A stretch of 45,615 nt of DNA from Oculatella sp. LEGE 06141 (GCF_015207605.1 NZ_JADEWO010000050.1:1-45615), one strand, 5' to 3'; positions 27,025 through 36,931 are shown, counted from the stretch's first letter. Notes: a model not told the origin generated them from the sequence alone. Made by a program: numbers and translations.

Positions 27025-27465
27025 CTAGCGGCGGCTCTCCAGGTCGGTGGGTCGGTTGGCATAGGTTGCACTGTGAGACGCAGCGGTTCTGGCATCCAGG
27101 CTGATCGCTCCCGCTCCAAAGGCGACAACCATGAGCAACCCACCCATGATGGACAGGTTTTTAAAAAACTGGATGACCTGCATCGGATTGCCAAAGTCGG
27201 TATGAAAAATGAGTGTCGTAGGAATAAGAAATGCGATGAGCAAGATGGCTCCCCATTGAGCTTTGTAGCCCAAAATGACAGAAGCTGCGCCAACCAATTC
27301 AAGCGCGATCGCTCCAATCAGCAATAAGGGCGCGATCGGCAGACCAACTCCCTGAATTTGCTCAATTGTGCCTGCTGGATCTAGCAGTTTTCCTACTCCT
27401 GACCGAACGAAGATGATAACCAGAAAGGCACGGGCAACTACTGGAATAAACCGTTGTACGTTCAT
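27025..27465 (-). CDS. DoxX family membrane protein
   Basis: A 146-residue membrane protein with four hydrophobic helices. The first contains the family pattern AFLVIIFVRSGVGKLLDP. The next are IAPLLLIGAIALELVGAASVILGY and WGAILLIAFLIPTTLIFH, then FFKNLSIMGGLLMVVAFGAGAISLD. DoxX proteins are related to a subunit of archaeal terminal quinol oxidase, but bacterial members mostly have unknown roles, some linked to oxidative stress. The last ~25 residues are polar. It stands alone, with more than 500 bp of non-coding DNA on either side. Confidence 0.9.
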   Translation of the reverse strand: MNVQRFIPVVARAFLVIIFVRSGVGKLLDPAGTIEQIQGVGLPIAPLLLIGAIALELVGAASVILGYKAQWGAILLIAFLIPTTLIFHTDFGNPMQVIQFFKNLSIMGGLLMVVAFGAGAISLDARTAASHSATYANRPTDLESRR

Positions 27466-28042
27466 GGTGAAACCCCTAATTACTTCGACTTCAATTCGAC
27501 TTTAGAGTGAACTCAACGACAGACTGGGTTATTGGCTCAATGAGGTTGGTCTGATGCAGGTAGTGCTTAAGAAGCAAGTCTTTGATTATTTTCCATCATG
27601 ATTCTTATCCTGTGATGTAAATACGTTTCCTGCTTCAGGATCATCGTTGCCACATTATCATTCTTGTTCGATCGCTACTGAGTCAACCTTCATTGATTCT
27701 GGCACTGGTTCCGCTGATGCGGAAGTGAGCAGACTATTCCTGCTCCATCATTTTCCGTCATTCACCGTCACGGTTCAGTCGTCTTTTGTTCAGATCCACC
27801 AGTAGCATGTGGATGTCTGCCTGACTCTACTAGTACTGATGTTTGCGCAATACAGCGGAATGGAGTTTCTAGTACGTTTGTCAGTTCATCAGGCTCTATG
27901 GCTGTCGTCTTGGTTAAATCGCCATCGAAATTAGAGAACCGACGATCAAACCTTACAGTACAGACCAGACTTTACATCTCTGCTCCTTGGCAAATTGCTC
28001 TACAGAAGTGAGCCATTACAGCTCAGGATCAACATGCAGCGA
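27466..28042. other. 577-bp region without a recognisable gene
   Basis: No ORF with coding character, RNA gene or strong hairpin was found between DoxX and the XRE regulator. Two CTAGTAC words occur near 27830 and 27870. Its left end should hold the DoxX promoter. Confidence 0.4.
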
Positions 28043-28303
28043 TCAACGACGGTTGGACGGCTTGCTTTCTTGAGACTTAGCAGGCTCTTCTGGTTCGGGA
28101 ATGTAGCGCAGCAGCTCACCCGGTTGGCAGTCAAGCGCCTTGCACAATTTTTCCAACGTGGTGCGATCGAGCCGAGGTGGCATCAAACGACTGTTTTTGA
28201 GTTTGGAAAGGGTGACCGGGTGTAGCCCTGTCAACCGCGCGAGTTCCTTGTATTCCGTTTCACGGTCAGCCATGACCGCCGCTAGTCGCCACTTGATTGG
28301 CAT
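28043..28303 (-). CDS. Small XRE-family transcriptional regulator
   Basis: An 86-residue Cro/C1-type helix-turn-helix protein. The HTH is YKELARLTGLHPVTLSKLKNS (residues ~18-38), followed by the stabilising helices TTLEKLCKALDCQPGELLRYIPE. A ~18-residue charged tail ends the protein. There is no sensor or effector domain, so it probably acts as a simple dimeric DNA binder. It is transcribed away from glgE, with a 380-bp shared upstream region containing phased direct repeats close to its own start. It is therefore a candidate autoregulator and a candidate regulator of the glucan cluster; the link is inference from position only. Confidence 0.9.
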   Translation of the reverse strand: MPIKWRLAAVMADRETEYKELARLTGLHPVTLSKLKNSRLMPPRLDRTTLEKLCKALDCQPGELLRYIPEPEEPAKSQESKPSNRR

Positions 28304-28322
28304 CTCTTTACTTGAACTTTAT

Positions 28323-28370
28323 GTAGATGAAAATTAGCTTTCAGTAGATGAAAATAATGTTGAGTAGTGT
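28323..28370. promoter_or_regulatory. Phased direct repeats in front of the XRE gene, possible operator
   Basis: GTAGATGAAAAT occurs exactly at 28323-28334 and 28344-28355, start to start 21 bp. A partial third copy (GTAGTG) begins at 28364, 20 bp further on. The spacing equals two helical turns, placing the copies on one DNA face 20-65 bp upstream of the XRE start codon. The rest of the 380-bp gap shows no gene. Confidence 0.5.
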
Positions 28371-28631
28371 AACTCTAGCCTGAGTCAGATTCTTTCTTCC
28401 AACGTTTTCGGTTATGTAGTTAGTGGATCAGGCTGTTCTGTTAGCGCGATCGCTTGTCATATTTGCGGAGATTTTGACATCTATTAGCCTATCCGGCTAA
28501 GGTGTCAACTGAACAGGTTTATCCATAAGCAACTAGTTTGAGCTTACGCCAAGTTTGTTGCTGACAGGCTCACAAAACACTGAGGACGGCTGCCAGAAAG
28601 CAGGGTTACAACGGATAAAGATTAGTTGAGC

Positions 28632-28659
28632 TTGACCGTAAAGATACTAGACGTAGGAT
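28632..28659 (+). promoter_or_regulatory. Possible promoter of glgE
   Basis: TTGACC (28632-28637) and TAGGAT (28654-28659) are separated by 16 bases, an acceptable sigma-70-type arrangement. The implied leader before glgE would be only ~20 bases and would contain AAGGA (28668-28672) as ribosome site. Confidence 0.35.
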
Positions 28660-28683
28660 TACTAGCAAAGGAAACCTCTAGAC

Positions 28684-30642
28684 ATGCTGCCGGAAGAAGG
28701 GAGAAGAAGAGTTCAACTCGAGGGTGCTTCGCCGGAAATTGACGGAGGTCGTTTCCCGATTAAGCGAATCGTCGGAGAACAGGTTGACGTTGAAGTTGAT
28801 ATGTTTTCAGATGGTCACAACGTTATTGCAGGTGTTGTTCGCTATCGTCCGGAAACTTCCACTCAGTGGCTGGAAGCACCACTCACCCATACAGTGAACG
28901 ATCGCTGGTGTGGAACATTTACCGTTACCGAAATGGGACGGTATGTTTACACATTCACAGCCTGGGTAGACGACTTCGAGACATGGCGACGGGATCTTCG
29001 AAAGCGACTGGCTGCGGATCAAGATATATCGGTTGACCTGTTAATTGGCGCAGAACTGATTGAACATGCCAGCAAGCGTGCCACAGGGCACGATGCAGAT
29101 GTGCTGGGTGGATATGCCAGTCACCTGCGATCGGCTGACAAAAAAGACATGAAGGCTTTAGCCGAATGGGCACTATCAGATGAGATTGCAGCGCTAACCT
29201 CGCAGTACCCCAACTTAGAGTGGGCTGCCACCTACGAACGAGAGCTAGGGATCGTGGTCGATCGCCAGAAGGCTCGCTTCAGCACCTGGTATGAACTGTT
29301 TCCCCGCTCATGCGGCGCACCTGGAAAGCACGGTACCTTCAAAGATTGTGAAGCCCGCTTGCCCTACATTGCCTCTCTGGGTTTCGATGTCCTTTACTTG
29401 CCGCCAATCCATCCGGTTGGGTCTACCTACCGCAAAGGAAAGAACAACTCAACGATCGCTGGAAGCGATGATGTGGGCGTGCCCTGGGGGATTGGCTCCG
29501 CTGAGGGGGGGCACAAGTCAGTCCACCCCGACCTGGGAACGCTGGCCGATTTTCGATCGCTGGTTGCGAAAGCTCAGGAGTACGGCATTGAAATTGCGCT
29601 GGATTTAGCCTACCAATGTTCTCCCGATCACCCTTACGTGAAGGAACATCCTGAATGGTTCCGTCATCGTCCCGATGGCACCATTCAATATGCAGAAAAC
29701 CCTCCCAAGAAGTACCAGGATATTTACCCAATCGATTTTGAAACTGAGAACTGGCAGGGTCTTTGGGAAGAACTGAGAAGTGTTGTTCTCTTCTGGATCG
29801 AGCAGGGAGTCAAAATTTTCCGGGTCGATAATCCACACACCAAAGCGTTTCCATTTTGGGAGTGGATGATTGGAACGGTCAAACATCAGCATCCTGAAAC
29901 GCTGTTTCTGGCCGAGGCGTTTACCCGCCCCAAAGTAATGTACCGTCTCGCCAAGTTGGGCTTCTCTCAGTCCTACACCTATTTCACCTGGCGCAACGGC
30001 AAGGACGAACTGACTGAATACCTCACCGAATTAACTCAGTCTCAAGCCCACGATTTCTTTCGTCCAAACTTCTGGCCTAACACGCCCGACATTCTGCATG
30101 AGTACCTGCAACATGGCGGTAGACCGGCATTCATTATCCGGCTAGCCCTGGCTGCAACCATGACGGCCAATTATGGGATTTATGGGCCAGCCTTCGAGGT
30201 TTGCGAAAACCGTCCTCTGCGGGAGGGGAGTGAAGAGTATCTCGACTCCGAAAAGTACCAGATTCGCGAGTGGGATCTGGATAGCCCCTACAGCATCAAG
30301 GATTTAATTGCTCGGGTTAACCAGGCTCGCAAAGAGCATCTTGCGTTACAGAGCAACCACAGTATTCGCTTTCATCATGTCAGCAGTGACCAACTGATTT
30401 GCTATACCAAGCAAACCGCTGATTACATCGATCGAGTGTTGGTGGTGGTCAACCTCAACCCCTACCATACTCAGTCTGGCTGGGTTGACCTGCCACTGGA
30501 GTCGTTGGGGCTTGACCCCTATCGGCACTATCAGTTGTATGACGTGCTGACGGATGCTCAGTACACCTGGTTTGGCGGACATAACTATGTCGAGCTTAAC
30601 CCGTACGCCATGCCTGCCCACATTTTTTCGATCAAGCAGTAA
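28684..30642 (+). CDS. glgE: Alpha-1,4-glucan:maltose-1-phosphate maltosyltransferase
   Basis: A 652-residue GH13_3 enzyme that extends alpha-1,4-glucans with maltosyl units from maltose-1-phosphate, releasing phosphate. The first ~200 residues are the GlgE-specific N-terminal region (GGRFPIKRIVGEQVDVEVDMFSDG) with its beta-sandwich and helical insert. The barrel follows from ARFSTWYELFPRS, with LPPIHPVGSTYRKGKNN, the GSAEGGHKSVHPDLGT loop, the nucleophile D382 in FRVDNPHTK and the acid/base E411 in LAEAFTRP. These two are 29 residues apart, as in characterised GlgE. A C-terminal beta domain ends the protein. It is complete and cytoplasmic. It heads the cluster; the next gene makes its substrate. 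The XRE regulator is divergent upstream. Confidence 0.97.
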   Translation: MLPEEGRRRVQLEGASPEIDGGRFPIKRIVGEQVDVEVDMFSDGHNVIAGVVRYRPETSTQWLEAPLTHTVNDRWCGTFTVTEMGRYVYTFTAWVDDFETWRRDLRKRLAADQDISVDLLIGAELIEHASKRATGHDADVLGGYASHLRSADKKDMKALAEWALSDEIAALTSQYPNLEWAATYERELGIVVDRQKARFSTWYELFPRSCGAPGKHGTFKDCEARLPYIASLGFDVLYLPPIHPVGSTYRKGKNNSTIAGSDDVGVPWGIGSAEGGHKSVHPDLGTLADFRSLVAKAQEYGIEIALDLAYQCSPDHPYVKEHPEWFRHRPDGTIQYAENPPKKYQDIYPIDFETENWQGLWEELRSVVLFWIEQGVKIFRVDNPHTKAFPFWEWMIGTVKHQHPETLFLAEAFTRPKVMYRLAKLGFSQSYTYFTWRNGKDELTEYLTELTQSQAHDFFRPNFWPNTPDILHEYLQHGGRPAFIIRLALAATMTANYGIYGPAFEVCENRPLREGSEEYLDSEKYQIREWDLDSPYSIKDLIARVNQARKEHLALQSNHSIRFHHVSSDQLICYTKQTADYIDRVLVVVNLNPYHTQSGWVDLPLESLGLDPYRHYQLYDVLTDAQYTWFGGHNYVELNPYAMPAHIFSIKQ

Positions 30643-30662
30643 CGTAGGAAAAGACGAAGTCT

Positions 30663-30687
30663 GAGGCATGGCCTCTGCTTTTTCGTT
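30663..30687 (+). terminator. Short hairpin with T-run after glgE
   Basis: GAGGC (30663-30667) and GCCTC (30671-30675) form a 5-bp stem, followed by a CTTTTTCGTTT tract. The GAAAAG just upstream could lengthen the stem by pairing with CTTTTTC. It lies 21 bp after the glgE stop and may reduce read-through into treS-mak. Confidence 0.5.
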
Positions 30688-30791
30688 TCCAAAATTGACC
30701 TGCGGATTGTCGTTGCTTATTGATGAGTAAGCTCCACTCATTGTCTGGCTTTTCCCACACTTAGTACACTTACCTGTTCCTGAAGTACCGT

Positions 30792-33700
30792 ATGCAGAAC
30801 CTTAGCTCACCCCCGAAGCAAGTGGTAACTCCATCGACCGTGCAAAATTCCAGTTCGACTTTGCTTGTAAATGACCCGTTGTGGTTTAAGGATGCCATTA
30901 TCTACGAGGTGCCAGTGCGTGCCTTTGCAGATAGTGATGGCGATGGCATTGGGGACTTCCGTGGGCTAACGGAGAAGTTGGACTATATTCAGGACTTGGG
31001 CGTAACGGCGATTTGGATTCTGCCTTTCTTTCCGTCACCGTTGCGTGATGATGGCTACGATGTGTCTGATTATTTTAGCGTCAACCCAATTTATGGAACG
31101 CTAGAAGATTTTCAGGCGTTTCTGGATGCCGCGCATCAGCGCGGGATTCGGGTCATTATTGAACTGATTGTTAACCACACCTCTGATCAACACCCCTGGT
31201 TCCAGCGGGCACGCAAAGCCCCGGTGGGTAGCCGTGAGCGTGATTTTTACGTTTGGAGCGAGACCCCCGAAAAATATCCCGGCGTGCGGGTGATCTTCCA
31301 GGATTTTGAAACATCTAACTGGTCCTGGGATCCGGTGGCAAAGCAATATTATTGGCACCGCTTTTATTCTCACCAGCCTGACCTTAACTTTGACAGCCCC
31401 GACGTGCAGCAAGCGTTGTTTGACGTGGTGGACTTCTGGCTGGACATGGGCGTGGATGGAATGCGGCTGGACGCGGTTCCATATCTGTATGAACGGGAAG
31501 GCACTAACTGCGAGAACTTGCCTGAAACGCATGTGTTTCTAAAGGATTTGCGGCAGCATATTGATTCCAAGTACGAGAATCGGATGTTGCTGGCAGAAGC
31601 AAATCAGTGGCCGGAAGATGCCGTTCAGTACTATGGTGCTGGCGATGAGTGCCAGATGGATTTCCACTTTCCGCTGATGCCCCGGCTGTTTATGTCGTTG
31701 CAGATGGAGGATAGTTTCCCCATCATTGATATTTTGCAACAGACCCCGCAAATTCCCGATAACTGCCAGTGGGCGCTATTTTTGCGGAATCACGATGAGC
31801 TGACCCTGGAAATGGTGAGCGATGAAGACCGGGATTATATGTATCGGGTTTATGCCCAAGACCCGCAAGCGCGAATCAACCTGGGAATTCGTCGCCGTCT
31901 TGCGCCGTTGATGGGAAACAACCGTCGTCGAATTGAGTTAATGAACAGTCTGCTGTTGTCGTTGCCAGGAACGCCTGTCATTTACTATGGCGACGAAGTG
32001 GGCATGGGCGACAACATCTATTTGGGCGATCGCAATGGAGTTCGCACCCCGATGCAGTGGAGTGCCGATCGTAACGGTGGGTTTAGCCGCGCTAACCCGC
32101 AGCGATTGTATGCGCCTCCTATTGTTGATCCGGAATATCACTACGAAGCCATCAACGTCGAAGCGCAGCGAGCCAACTCCAACTCGTTATGGTGGTGGAT
32201 GAAGCGCTTAATTGCGCTGAGAGGCCGCTATCAGGCGTTTGGGCGCGGCACGTTCGAGTTCCTTTACCCCGAAAACCGCAAAGTACTGGCCTTTACCCGG
32301 ACTTATCGTGGTGAACATATTTTGGTGGTCGCCAACCTGTCTCGCTTTGTGCAGGTGGTGGAACTGGATTTGTCTCACTTCCAGGGCATGGTGCCGATCG
32401 AAATGTTTGGTCGCGCTTCCTTCCCAGCCGTTGGTGAGGAACCTTACTTCTTAAGCCTTGGGCCTCACGCCTTCTTCTGGTTTACCCTGCAACCGCAACA
32501 TAGCCCTGGCGAGGCAGCAATACCGCAAGCCAATATGCCAACGTTAGCCGTGGTGGGCAAGTGGCAGAACATCTTTACAAAGCCAGAGTCTCGTTTGGCA
32601 CTGGAAGCTATATTGCCAACCTACCTCCGCACCTGCCGCTGGTTTGGCGGAAAAGCCCGCGTGGTGCAAACGGTTCACATCATTGAAGCTATTCCCATTG
32701 AACCCAGCGCCTTGGAACCCAGCAGCAAGAGTGATGGTAAGCAAAGCCATCCTTATCATCTGGTGCTGCTGCGGGTAGAATACACCGAAGGCATTCCCGA
32801 AACCTACGTGTTGCCGCTGGCCTACGAAACCATTGGCGGAGGGGGTGAACGTCAATCTGCTCCACCAGAACGAGCGATCGCCCAAATTCACCAGAATGGC
32901 GATCAAGCTGCTGAGGTGGGTGTTTTGTATGAAGCCTTATCGGATAAAGATTTCTTGACCTTCCCGCTGGATGCGATCGCCCACAAACGGCGGTTTAGGG
33001 GCACTTCAGGAGAGTTTGTGGCAACGGCAACCGATGCTTTTCCTGAACTGTGTGGGGATGCCATTGATACCAATTTCAACGTTCACCTGGAGCCACATTT
33101 GCTGAAAGGGGAGCAGAGCAACTCGTCGATTGTCTATGGCGATCGTCTCATTCTCAAACTCTTCCGCAAGGTAGAGGAAGGGCTAAATCCTGATCTGGAA
33201 ATTGGTCGATTCCTGACGGATCACCGTTTGTTGGAGCATTTGGCTCCGGTGGGCGGTGCCCTGGAATATCGTCGTCCTAAGGCAGAGCCGATGACGCTTG
33301 GGATTCTGCTGAAGTTCGTTCCCGACACCCGCGATGCCTGGAGCTATACGCTGGATACCCTGCGCGATCTGTTTGAGAAGATCATGGCAATGCAGGTTGA
33401 GGCCGATGAAATTACGATGCCGCCCGCTCTGCTGGCAGCGGCGATCGAGACGGAAATTCCAGATCTGGCCTACGAGGTGATGGGGTCGTACCTGACAGCG
33501 GCTGAATTGCTGGGTCAGCGAACGGCTGAACTGCACATTGCTCTGGCCTCTGATGATGAGAATCCTAACTTTGCGCCAGAAGCATTCTCGTCGTTCTATC
33601 AGCGATCGATCTACCAGTACATGCGGAACCTGGCAGGGCAGGCATTGCTGCTGTTAAAGAAACAAATCGTTCGTCTGCCGATAGAGTTGCAGCCCTTGGC

Positions 33701-34265
33701 GCAAACGGTTCTGAATCAAAAAGAGATCATTTTGGGACGGTTTGGGTTCATCCTGAACCAGAAAATTACCGCAATGCGAACCCGTTGCCACGGTGACTAT
33801 CATCTGGGGCAGGTATTGTATACCGGTAAAGATTTCATCATTATCGATTTTGAAGGCGAACCGGCTCGCCCCTTAAGCGAACGGCGGATGAAGCGATCGC
33901 CCTTGCGGGACGTGGCGGGTATGCTGCAATCGTTCTACTATGCCAGCCAAATGGCTCTCCGCCATGAGCTAGAAAGTGGACTCATTCGTCCCGAAAACCA
34001 GCCTTTAATGGAGCAGTGGGCGCAGTTCCTCTACTGTTGGTCGAGTATTTCTTTCCTCAAGAGCTACTTAACCACCGCTAAAGATGCCGCGTTTTTGCCC
34101 AAGGCTCCCCAAGAGCTACAGGTTTTACTCGATGCCTATCTGCTAGAGAAGGCGATTTATGAGCTGGCTTATGAACTGAACAACCGTCCCACCTGGGCAG
34201 ACATTCCGCTCAACCGCATTCTGCAATTGCTGGATTCGTCGCAGATGGGCTACTGGAAGTCTTAG
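30792..34265 (+). CDS. treS: Trehalose synthase-maltokinase fusion (TreS-Mak)
   Basis: A 1157-residue bifunctional enzyme. Residues ~25-560 are a GH13_16 trehalose synthase (LWFKDAIIYEVPVRAFADSDGDGIGDF) with nucleophile D227 (MRLDAVPYL), acid/base E269 (LLAEANQWP) and D335 (NHDEL). It interconverts trehalose and maltose. Residues ~580-1157 are a maltokinase (Pep2/Mak) with the N-terminal cap CRWFGGKARVV and aminoglycoside-phosphotransferase-like motifs HGDYHLGQ (H1000, D1002) and IDFEGEP (D1019). It phosphorylates maltose to maltose-1-phosphate with ATP, for GlgE. The fusion channels trehalose into glucan synthesis. Such fusions are known in other bacteria. The frame is intact through the joint. 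A strong terminator follows 100 bp later. Confidence 0.97.
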   Translation: MQNLSSPPKQVVTPSTVQNSSSTLLVNDPLWFKDAIIYEVPVRAFADSDGDGIGDFRGLTEKLDYIQDLGVTAIWILPFFPSPLRDDGYDVSDYFSVNPIYGTLEDFQAFLDAAHQRGIRVIIELIVNHTSDQHPWFQRARKAPVGSRERDFYVWSETPEKYPGVRVIFQDFETSNWSWDPVAKQYYWHRFYSHQPDLNFDSPDVQQALFDVVDFWLDMGVDGMRLDAVPYLYEREGTNCENLPETHVFLKDLRQHIDSKYENRMLLAEANQWPEDAVQYYGAGDECQMDFHFPLMPRLFMSLQMEDSFPIIDILQQTPQIPDNCQWALFLRNHDELTLEMVSDEDRDYMYRVYAQDPQARINLGIRRRLAPLMGNNRRRIELMNSLLLSLPGTPVIYYGDEVGMGDNIYLGDRNGVRTPMQWSADRNGGFSRANPQRLYAPPIVDPEYHYEAINVEAQRANSNSLWWWMKRLIALRGRYQAFGRGTFEFLYPENRKVLAFTRTYRGEHILVVANLSRFVQVVELDLSHFQGMVPIEMFGRASFPAVGEEPYFLSLGPHAFFWFTLQPQHSPGEAAIPQANMPTLAVVGKWQNIFTKPESRLALEAILPTYLRTCRWFGGKARVVQTVHIIEAIPIEPSALEPSSKSDGKQSHPYHLVLLRVEYTEGIPETYVLPLAYETIGGGGERQSAPPERAIAQIHQNGDQAAEVGVLYEALSDKDFLTFPLDAIAHKRRFRGTSGEFVATATDAFPELCGDAIDTNFNVHLEPHLLKGEQSNSSIVYGDRLILKLFRKVEEGLNPDLEIGRFLTDHRLLEHLAPVGGALEYRRPKAEPMTLGILLKFVPDTRDAWSYTLDTLRDLFEKIMAMQVEADEITMPPALLAAAIETEIPDLAYEVMGSYLTAAELLGQRTAELHIALASDDENPNFAPEAFSSFYQRSIYQYMRNLAGQALLLLKKQIVRLPIELQPLAQTVLNQKEIILGRFGFILNQKITAMRTRCHGDYHLGQVLYTGKDFIIIDFEGEPARPLSERRMKRSPLRDVAGMLQSFYYASQMALRHELESGLIRPENQPLMEQWAQFLYCWSSISFLKSYLTTAKDAAFLPKAPQELQVLLDAYLLEKAIYELAYELNNRPTWADIPLNRILQLLDSSQMGYWKS

Positions 34266-34366
34266 TAGCAGCTATTGCCTTGAGGGGCAGCCATCTCGTC
34301 TGGATGCTCTGGGGTTCTGCTAAGTGCGCCCTGGCTGGTTCCTAAATGGGTGGATTTGTATTGGCG

Positions 34367-34411
34367 ATCGCTCTAAACTCCTGCTTAAAGGGGATGTTTA
34401 GAGCGATTTTT
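34367..34411 (+). terminator. Rho-independent terminator of treS-mak
   Basis: ATCGCTCTAAAC (34367-34378) pairs over 12 bp with GTTTAGAGCGAT (34396-34407), with extra TCC/GGA pairing inside the loop. A TTTTT tract follows directly. Confidence 0.9.
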
Positions 34412-34903
34412 GGTATTTCCGGCATCAATGTCAATGATTAACCCGCAACGTTCGACTTCACCTTCCTCCTAAGAGCAGACGACAAATTAGAGATTGATCC
34501 TCTTTAATAAGGTGAGCCTAAACTAGGCGGTTGACTCTGCTCAATTGTCCTGATGGTTGGCTAAGGTGCGAATCCTCAATCGGCTCTACCGCTGCTATCA
34601 GCTTGAACCGATCGCCATACTCTACCGTTTGAAGTCAAACCGCTGTTGATTGATGTACCTGTTGAATACAGCAACTCGCTAGATTTCAAGACCCCTGTGT
34701 ATGGCCTCAAAATTGGTTTTGTTGAATGGTTATTTGTCGCCGCATAAGCGGCAATTGGCTCCTTTAGCGATGAAGCGAGGAGCAAAACGCAGTTTTCTCA
34801 ACACGGTGGCAATAGGGTTAGCACATGGGTTGGGTTTATCAACCTGCATGGCGCTAATACGGCCTATCGTTAACTGCTAATGTGAAGTTTCTTTAAGAAA
34901 ACT
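34412..34903. other. 492-bp leader region upstream of glgB
   Basis: No gene is recognised. A 69-codon minus-strand frame at 34576-34785 has no coding character. Notable items are a 6-2-6 inverted repeat GTTTGAAGTCAAAC (34627-34640), a GCCGC/GCGGC mini-hairpin near 34740, and an imperfect palindrome just before the glgB start (34885-34900). The length suggests a separate promoter with regulatory sites for glgB. Confidence 0.45.
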
Positions 34904-36841
34904 ATGGTATTTACACAACAATCTCCAGTTCATTCTGATTTAACGCTTCTCAGTCATGACGACCTCTACTGGTTTAACGAGGGAACGCATACTGATTTGT
35001 ATAACAAGCTAGGAGCGCGTCCGGTTGTCAAAGATGGGGTTGAAGGCACATACTTTGCAGTTTGGGCACCCAATGCGGCGCAGGTTTACGTCATTGGCGA
35101 CTTTAACGGTTGGCATGGTGAAAGCCATCCCCTGAGTACCCGGTCGGGTTCCGGTATATGGGAAGGCTTTATTCCAGACGTTAAAAAAGGAGCCGTTTAC
35201 AAATATCGCATCATTTCCAGGCACAACAACTACCAGGTTGAAAAGGCAGACCCCTTTGCCCGGTTAGCAGAAGTGCCGCCCAAGACGGCATCGGTTGTTT
35301 GGGATGACGACTACGAGTGGCGCGATCAGGATTGGATGGCCTCTCGTAAACAGCGCAACGATTTGGGTGCCCCAATTTCAATTTACGAAGTCCATCTCGG
35401 CTCATGGATGCGGGTGCCTGAAGAGGAAAATCGATCGCTCAGCTACCGGGAGTTAGCGCCCAAACTGGCGGACTATGTAACGCAGCTTGGCTTTACGCAT
35501 GTTGAATTTTTACCCCTGACCGAGCATCCTTTCTACGGCTCGTGGGGATATCAGGCTACTGGATTCTTTGCGCCAACCAGTCGCTATGGTACACCACAGG
35601 ATTTCATGTATTTAGTGGAATACCTGCACCAGCACAACATCGGTGTCATTCTCGACTGGGTGCCTTCTCATTTCCCCACCGATCAACACGCGCTAAGCTA
35701 CTTCGACGGCACGCACCTGTTTGAACATGCTGATCCCCGGCAAGGGTTTCATCCTGACTGGAGCAGTTTTATCTTTAACTACGGGCGGCATGAAGTCCGC
35801 AGTTTCCTCCTGAGCAGTGCTATGTTCTGGCTGGACAAGTGCCACATTGACGGGCTGCGGGTGGATGCAGTGGCATCCATGCTCTACCTTGATTACTCCC
35901 GCAAGGATGGCGAGTGGATTCGCAACAGTCATGGTGGCAACGAGAACCTGGAAGCGATCGCCTTCCTCCGCCGCATGAATGAAGCTATCTACGAGCGCTT
36001 TCCAGATGTGCAAACCATTGCAGAAGAATCAACCTCCTGGTCGATGGTGTCTCGCCCTACCTATTTGGGTGGTTTGGGCTTCGGCATGAAGTGGGACATG
36101 GGCTGGATGCATGACACGCTCCACTACATGAGCCAGGAGCCAATTTATCGCAAATACCACCACAACGAGCTAACCTTCCGGATGCTCTATGCGTATCACG
36201 AAAACTTTGTGCTGCCGCTGTCGCACGATGAAGTGGTACATGGCAAAGGGTCGTTAATTGGCAAGATGCCAGGCGACTACTGGCAGAAGTTTGCTAACTT
36301 GCGATCGCTGTTTGGCTATATGTTTGCTCAGGCGGCGAAGAAGCTGATCTTCATGGGTGGCGAAATTGGGCAATTCAACGAATGGCGGCATGATACCAGC
36401 CTGGATTGGAATTTGCTAGAGTTCCCCATGCACAAGGGGTTGCAGCAATGGGTTGCAGACTTAAACCGGATCTACAAAACAGAACCCGCGCTGCACGAGC
36501 TAGATTGCGATCCGGCAGGCTTCGAGTGGGTGGACTGTAACGACACCGAGAACAGCATCATCAGCCTACTTCGCAAAGGCCGTTCTGCTAATGATACGGT
36601 TCTGGTGATCTGTAACTTTACACCCGTTCCCCGGTGGGATTACCGCGTTGGCGCACCCAGCGGTGGGTTCTGGCAAGAACTGCTCAATAGCGACGCGTCA
36701 ATTTACGGCGGCAGCGGCTTAGGAAACTTCGGCGGCGTTGAGGCCGACCCAATGCCGTTCCATGCCCGTCCGTATTCGCTCAACGTTCACCTGCCTCCGC
36801 TGTCGGTTGTGTTCTTTAAGTGCACCCAGCCGCAGTCATAA
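34904..36841 (+). CDS. glgB: 1,4-alpha-glucan branching enzyme, short form without N1 domain
   Basis: A 645-residue GH13_9 enzyme that makes alpha-1,6 branches in glycogen by transferring glucan segments. The first ~25 residues are followed at once by the CBM48 module ([33 protein letters not shown]). The extra N1 module of ~110 residues seen in longer GlgB proteins (~730 residues) is absent. In the barrel are [14 protein letters not shown], nucleophile D321 ([11 protein letters not shown]), acid/base E374 (IAEEST) and D442 ([12 protein letters not shown]). Their spacing (53 and 121 residues) equals that of the E. coli enzyme. It ends with an all-beta domain. Its place next to glgE and treS-mak suggests it branches GlgE products. 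A host GlgB elsewhere is likely but not visible. Confidence 0.97.
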   Translation: MVFTQQSPVHSDLTLLSHDDLYWFNEGTHTDLYNKLGARPVVKDGVEGTYFAVWAPNAAQVYVIGDFNGWHGESHPLSTRSGSGIWEGFIPDVKKGAVYKYRIISRHNNYQVEKADPFARLAEVPPKTASVVWDDDYEWRDQDWMASRKQRNDLGAPISIYEVHLGSWMRVPEEENRSLSYRELAPKLADYVTQLGFTHVEFLPLTEHPFYGSWGYQATGFFAPTSRYGTPQDFMYLVEYLHQHNIGVILDWVPSHFPTDQHALSYFDGTHLFEHADPRQGFHPDWSSFIFNYGRHEVRSFLLSSAMFWLDKCHIDGLRVDAVASMLYLDYSRKDGEWIRNSHGGNENLEAIAFLRRMNEAIYERFPDVQTIAEESTSWSMVSRPTYLGGLGFGMKWDMGWMHDTLHYMSQEPIYRKYHHNELTFRMLYAYHENFVLPLSHDEVVHGKGSLIGKMPGDYWQKFANLRSLFGYMFAQAAKKLIFMGGEIGQFNEWRHDTSLDWNLLEFPMHKGLQQWVADLNRIYKTEPALHELDCDPAGFEWVDCNDTENSIISLLRKGRSANDTVLVICNFTPVPRWDYRVGAPSGGFWQELLNSDASIYGGSGLGNFGGVEADPMPFHARPYSLNVHLPPLSVVFFKCTQPQS

Positions 36842-36900
36842 ACGGTGGTTAGGCAGAGCGGTTTGACAGCCATCTGCACTGGGGCAATCTACCCGGTTTG

Positions 36901-36931
36901 TAGAAGGGGCAATGGCGAGTTGCCCCTTCTA
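36901..36931 (+). terminator. Hairpin terminator after glgB
   Basis: TAGAAGGGGCAA (36901-36912) pairs perfectly over 12 bp with TTGCCCCTTCTA (36920-36931) around a 7-base loop, 60 bp past the glgB stop. The following tract is only weakly T-rich. Confidence 0.65.

Noticed and set aside
26899-27327. A plus-strand 142-codon frame over DoxX
   Set aside because: It is antisense to a clear four-helix DoxX gene and has no coherent domain.
34560-34610. Sequence resembling a tRNA T-arm (GGTGCGAATCC) upstream of glgB
   Set aside because: The conserved TTCRA loop and the acceptor, D and anticodon stems could not be built.
34576-34785. A 69-codon minus-strand frame upstream of glgB
   Set aside because: No family, no ribosome site, and it lies in the likely promoter region of glgB.
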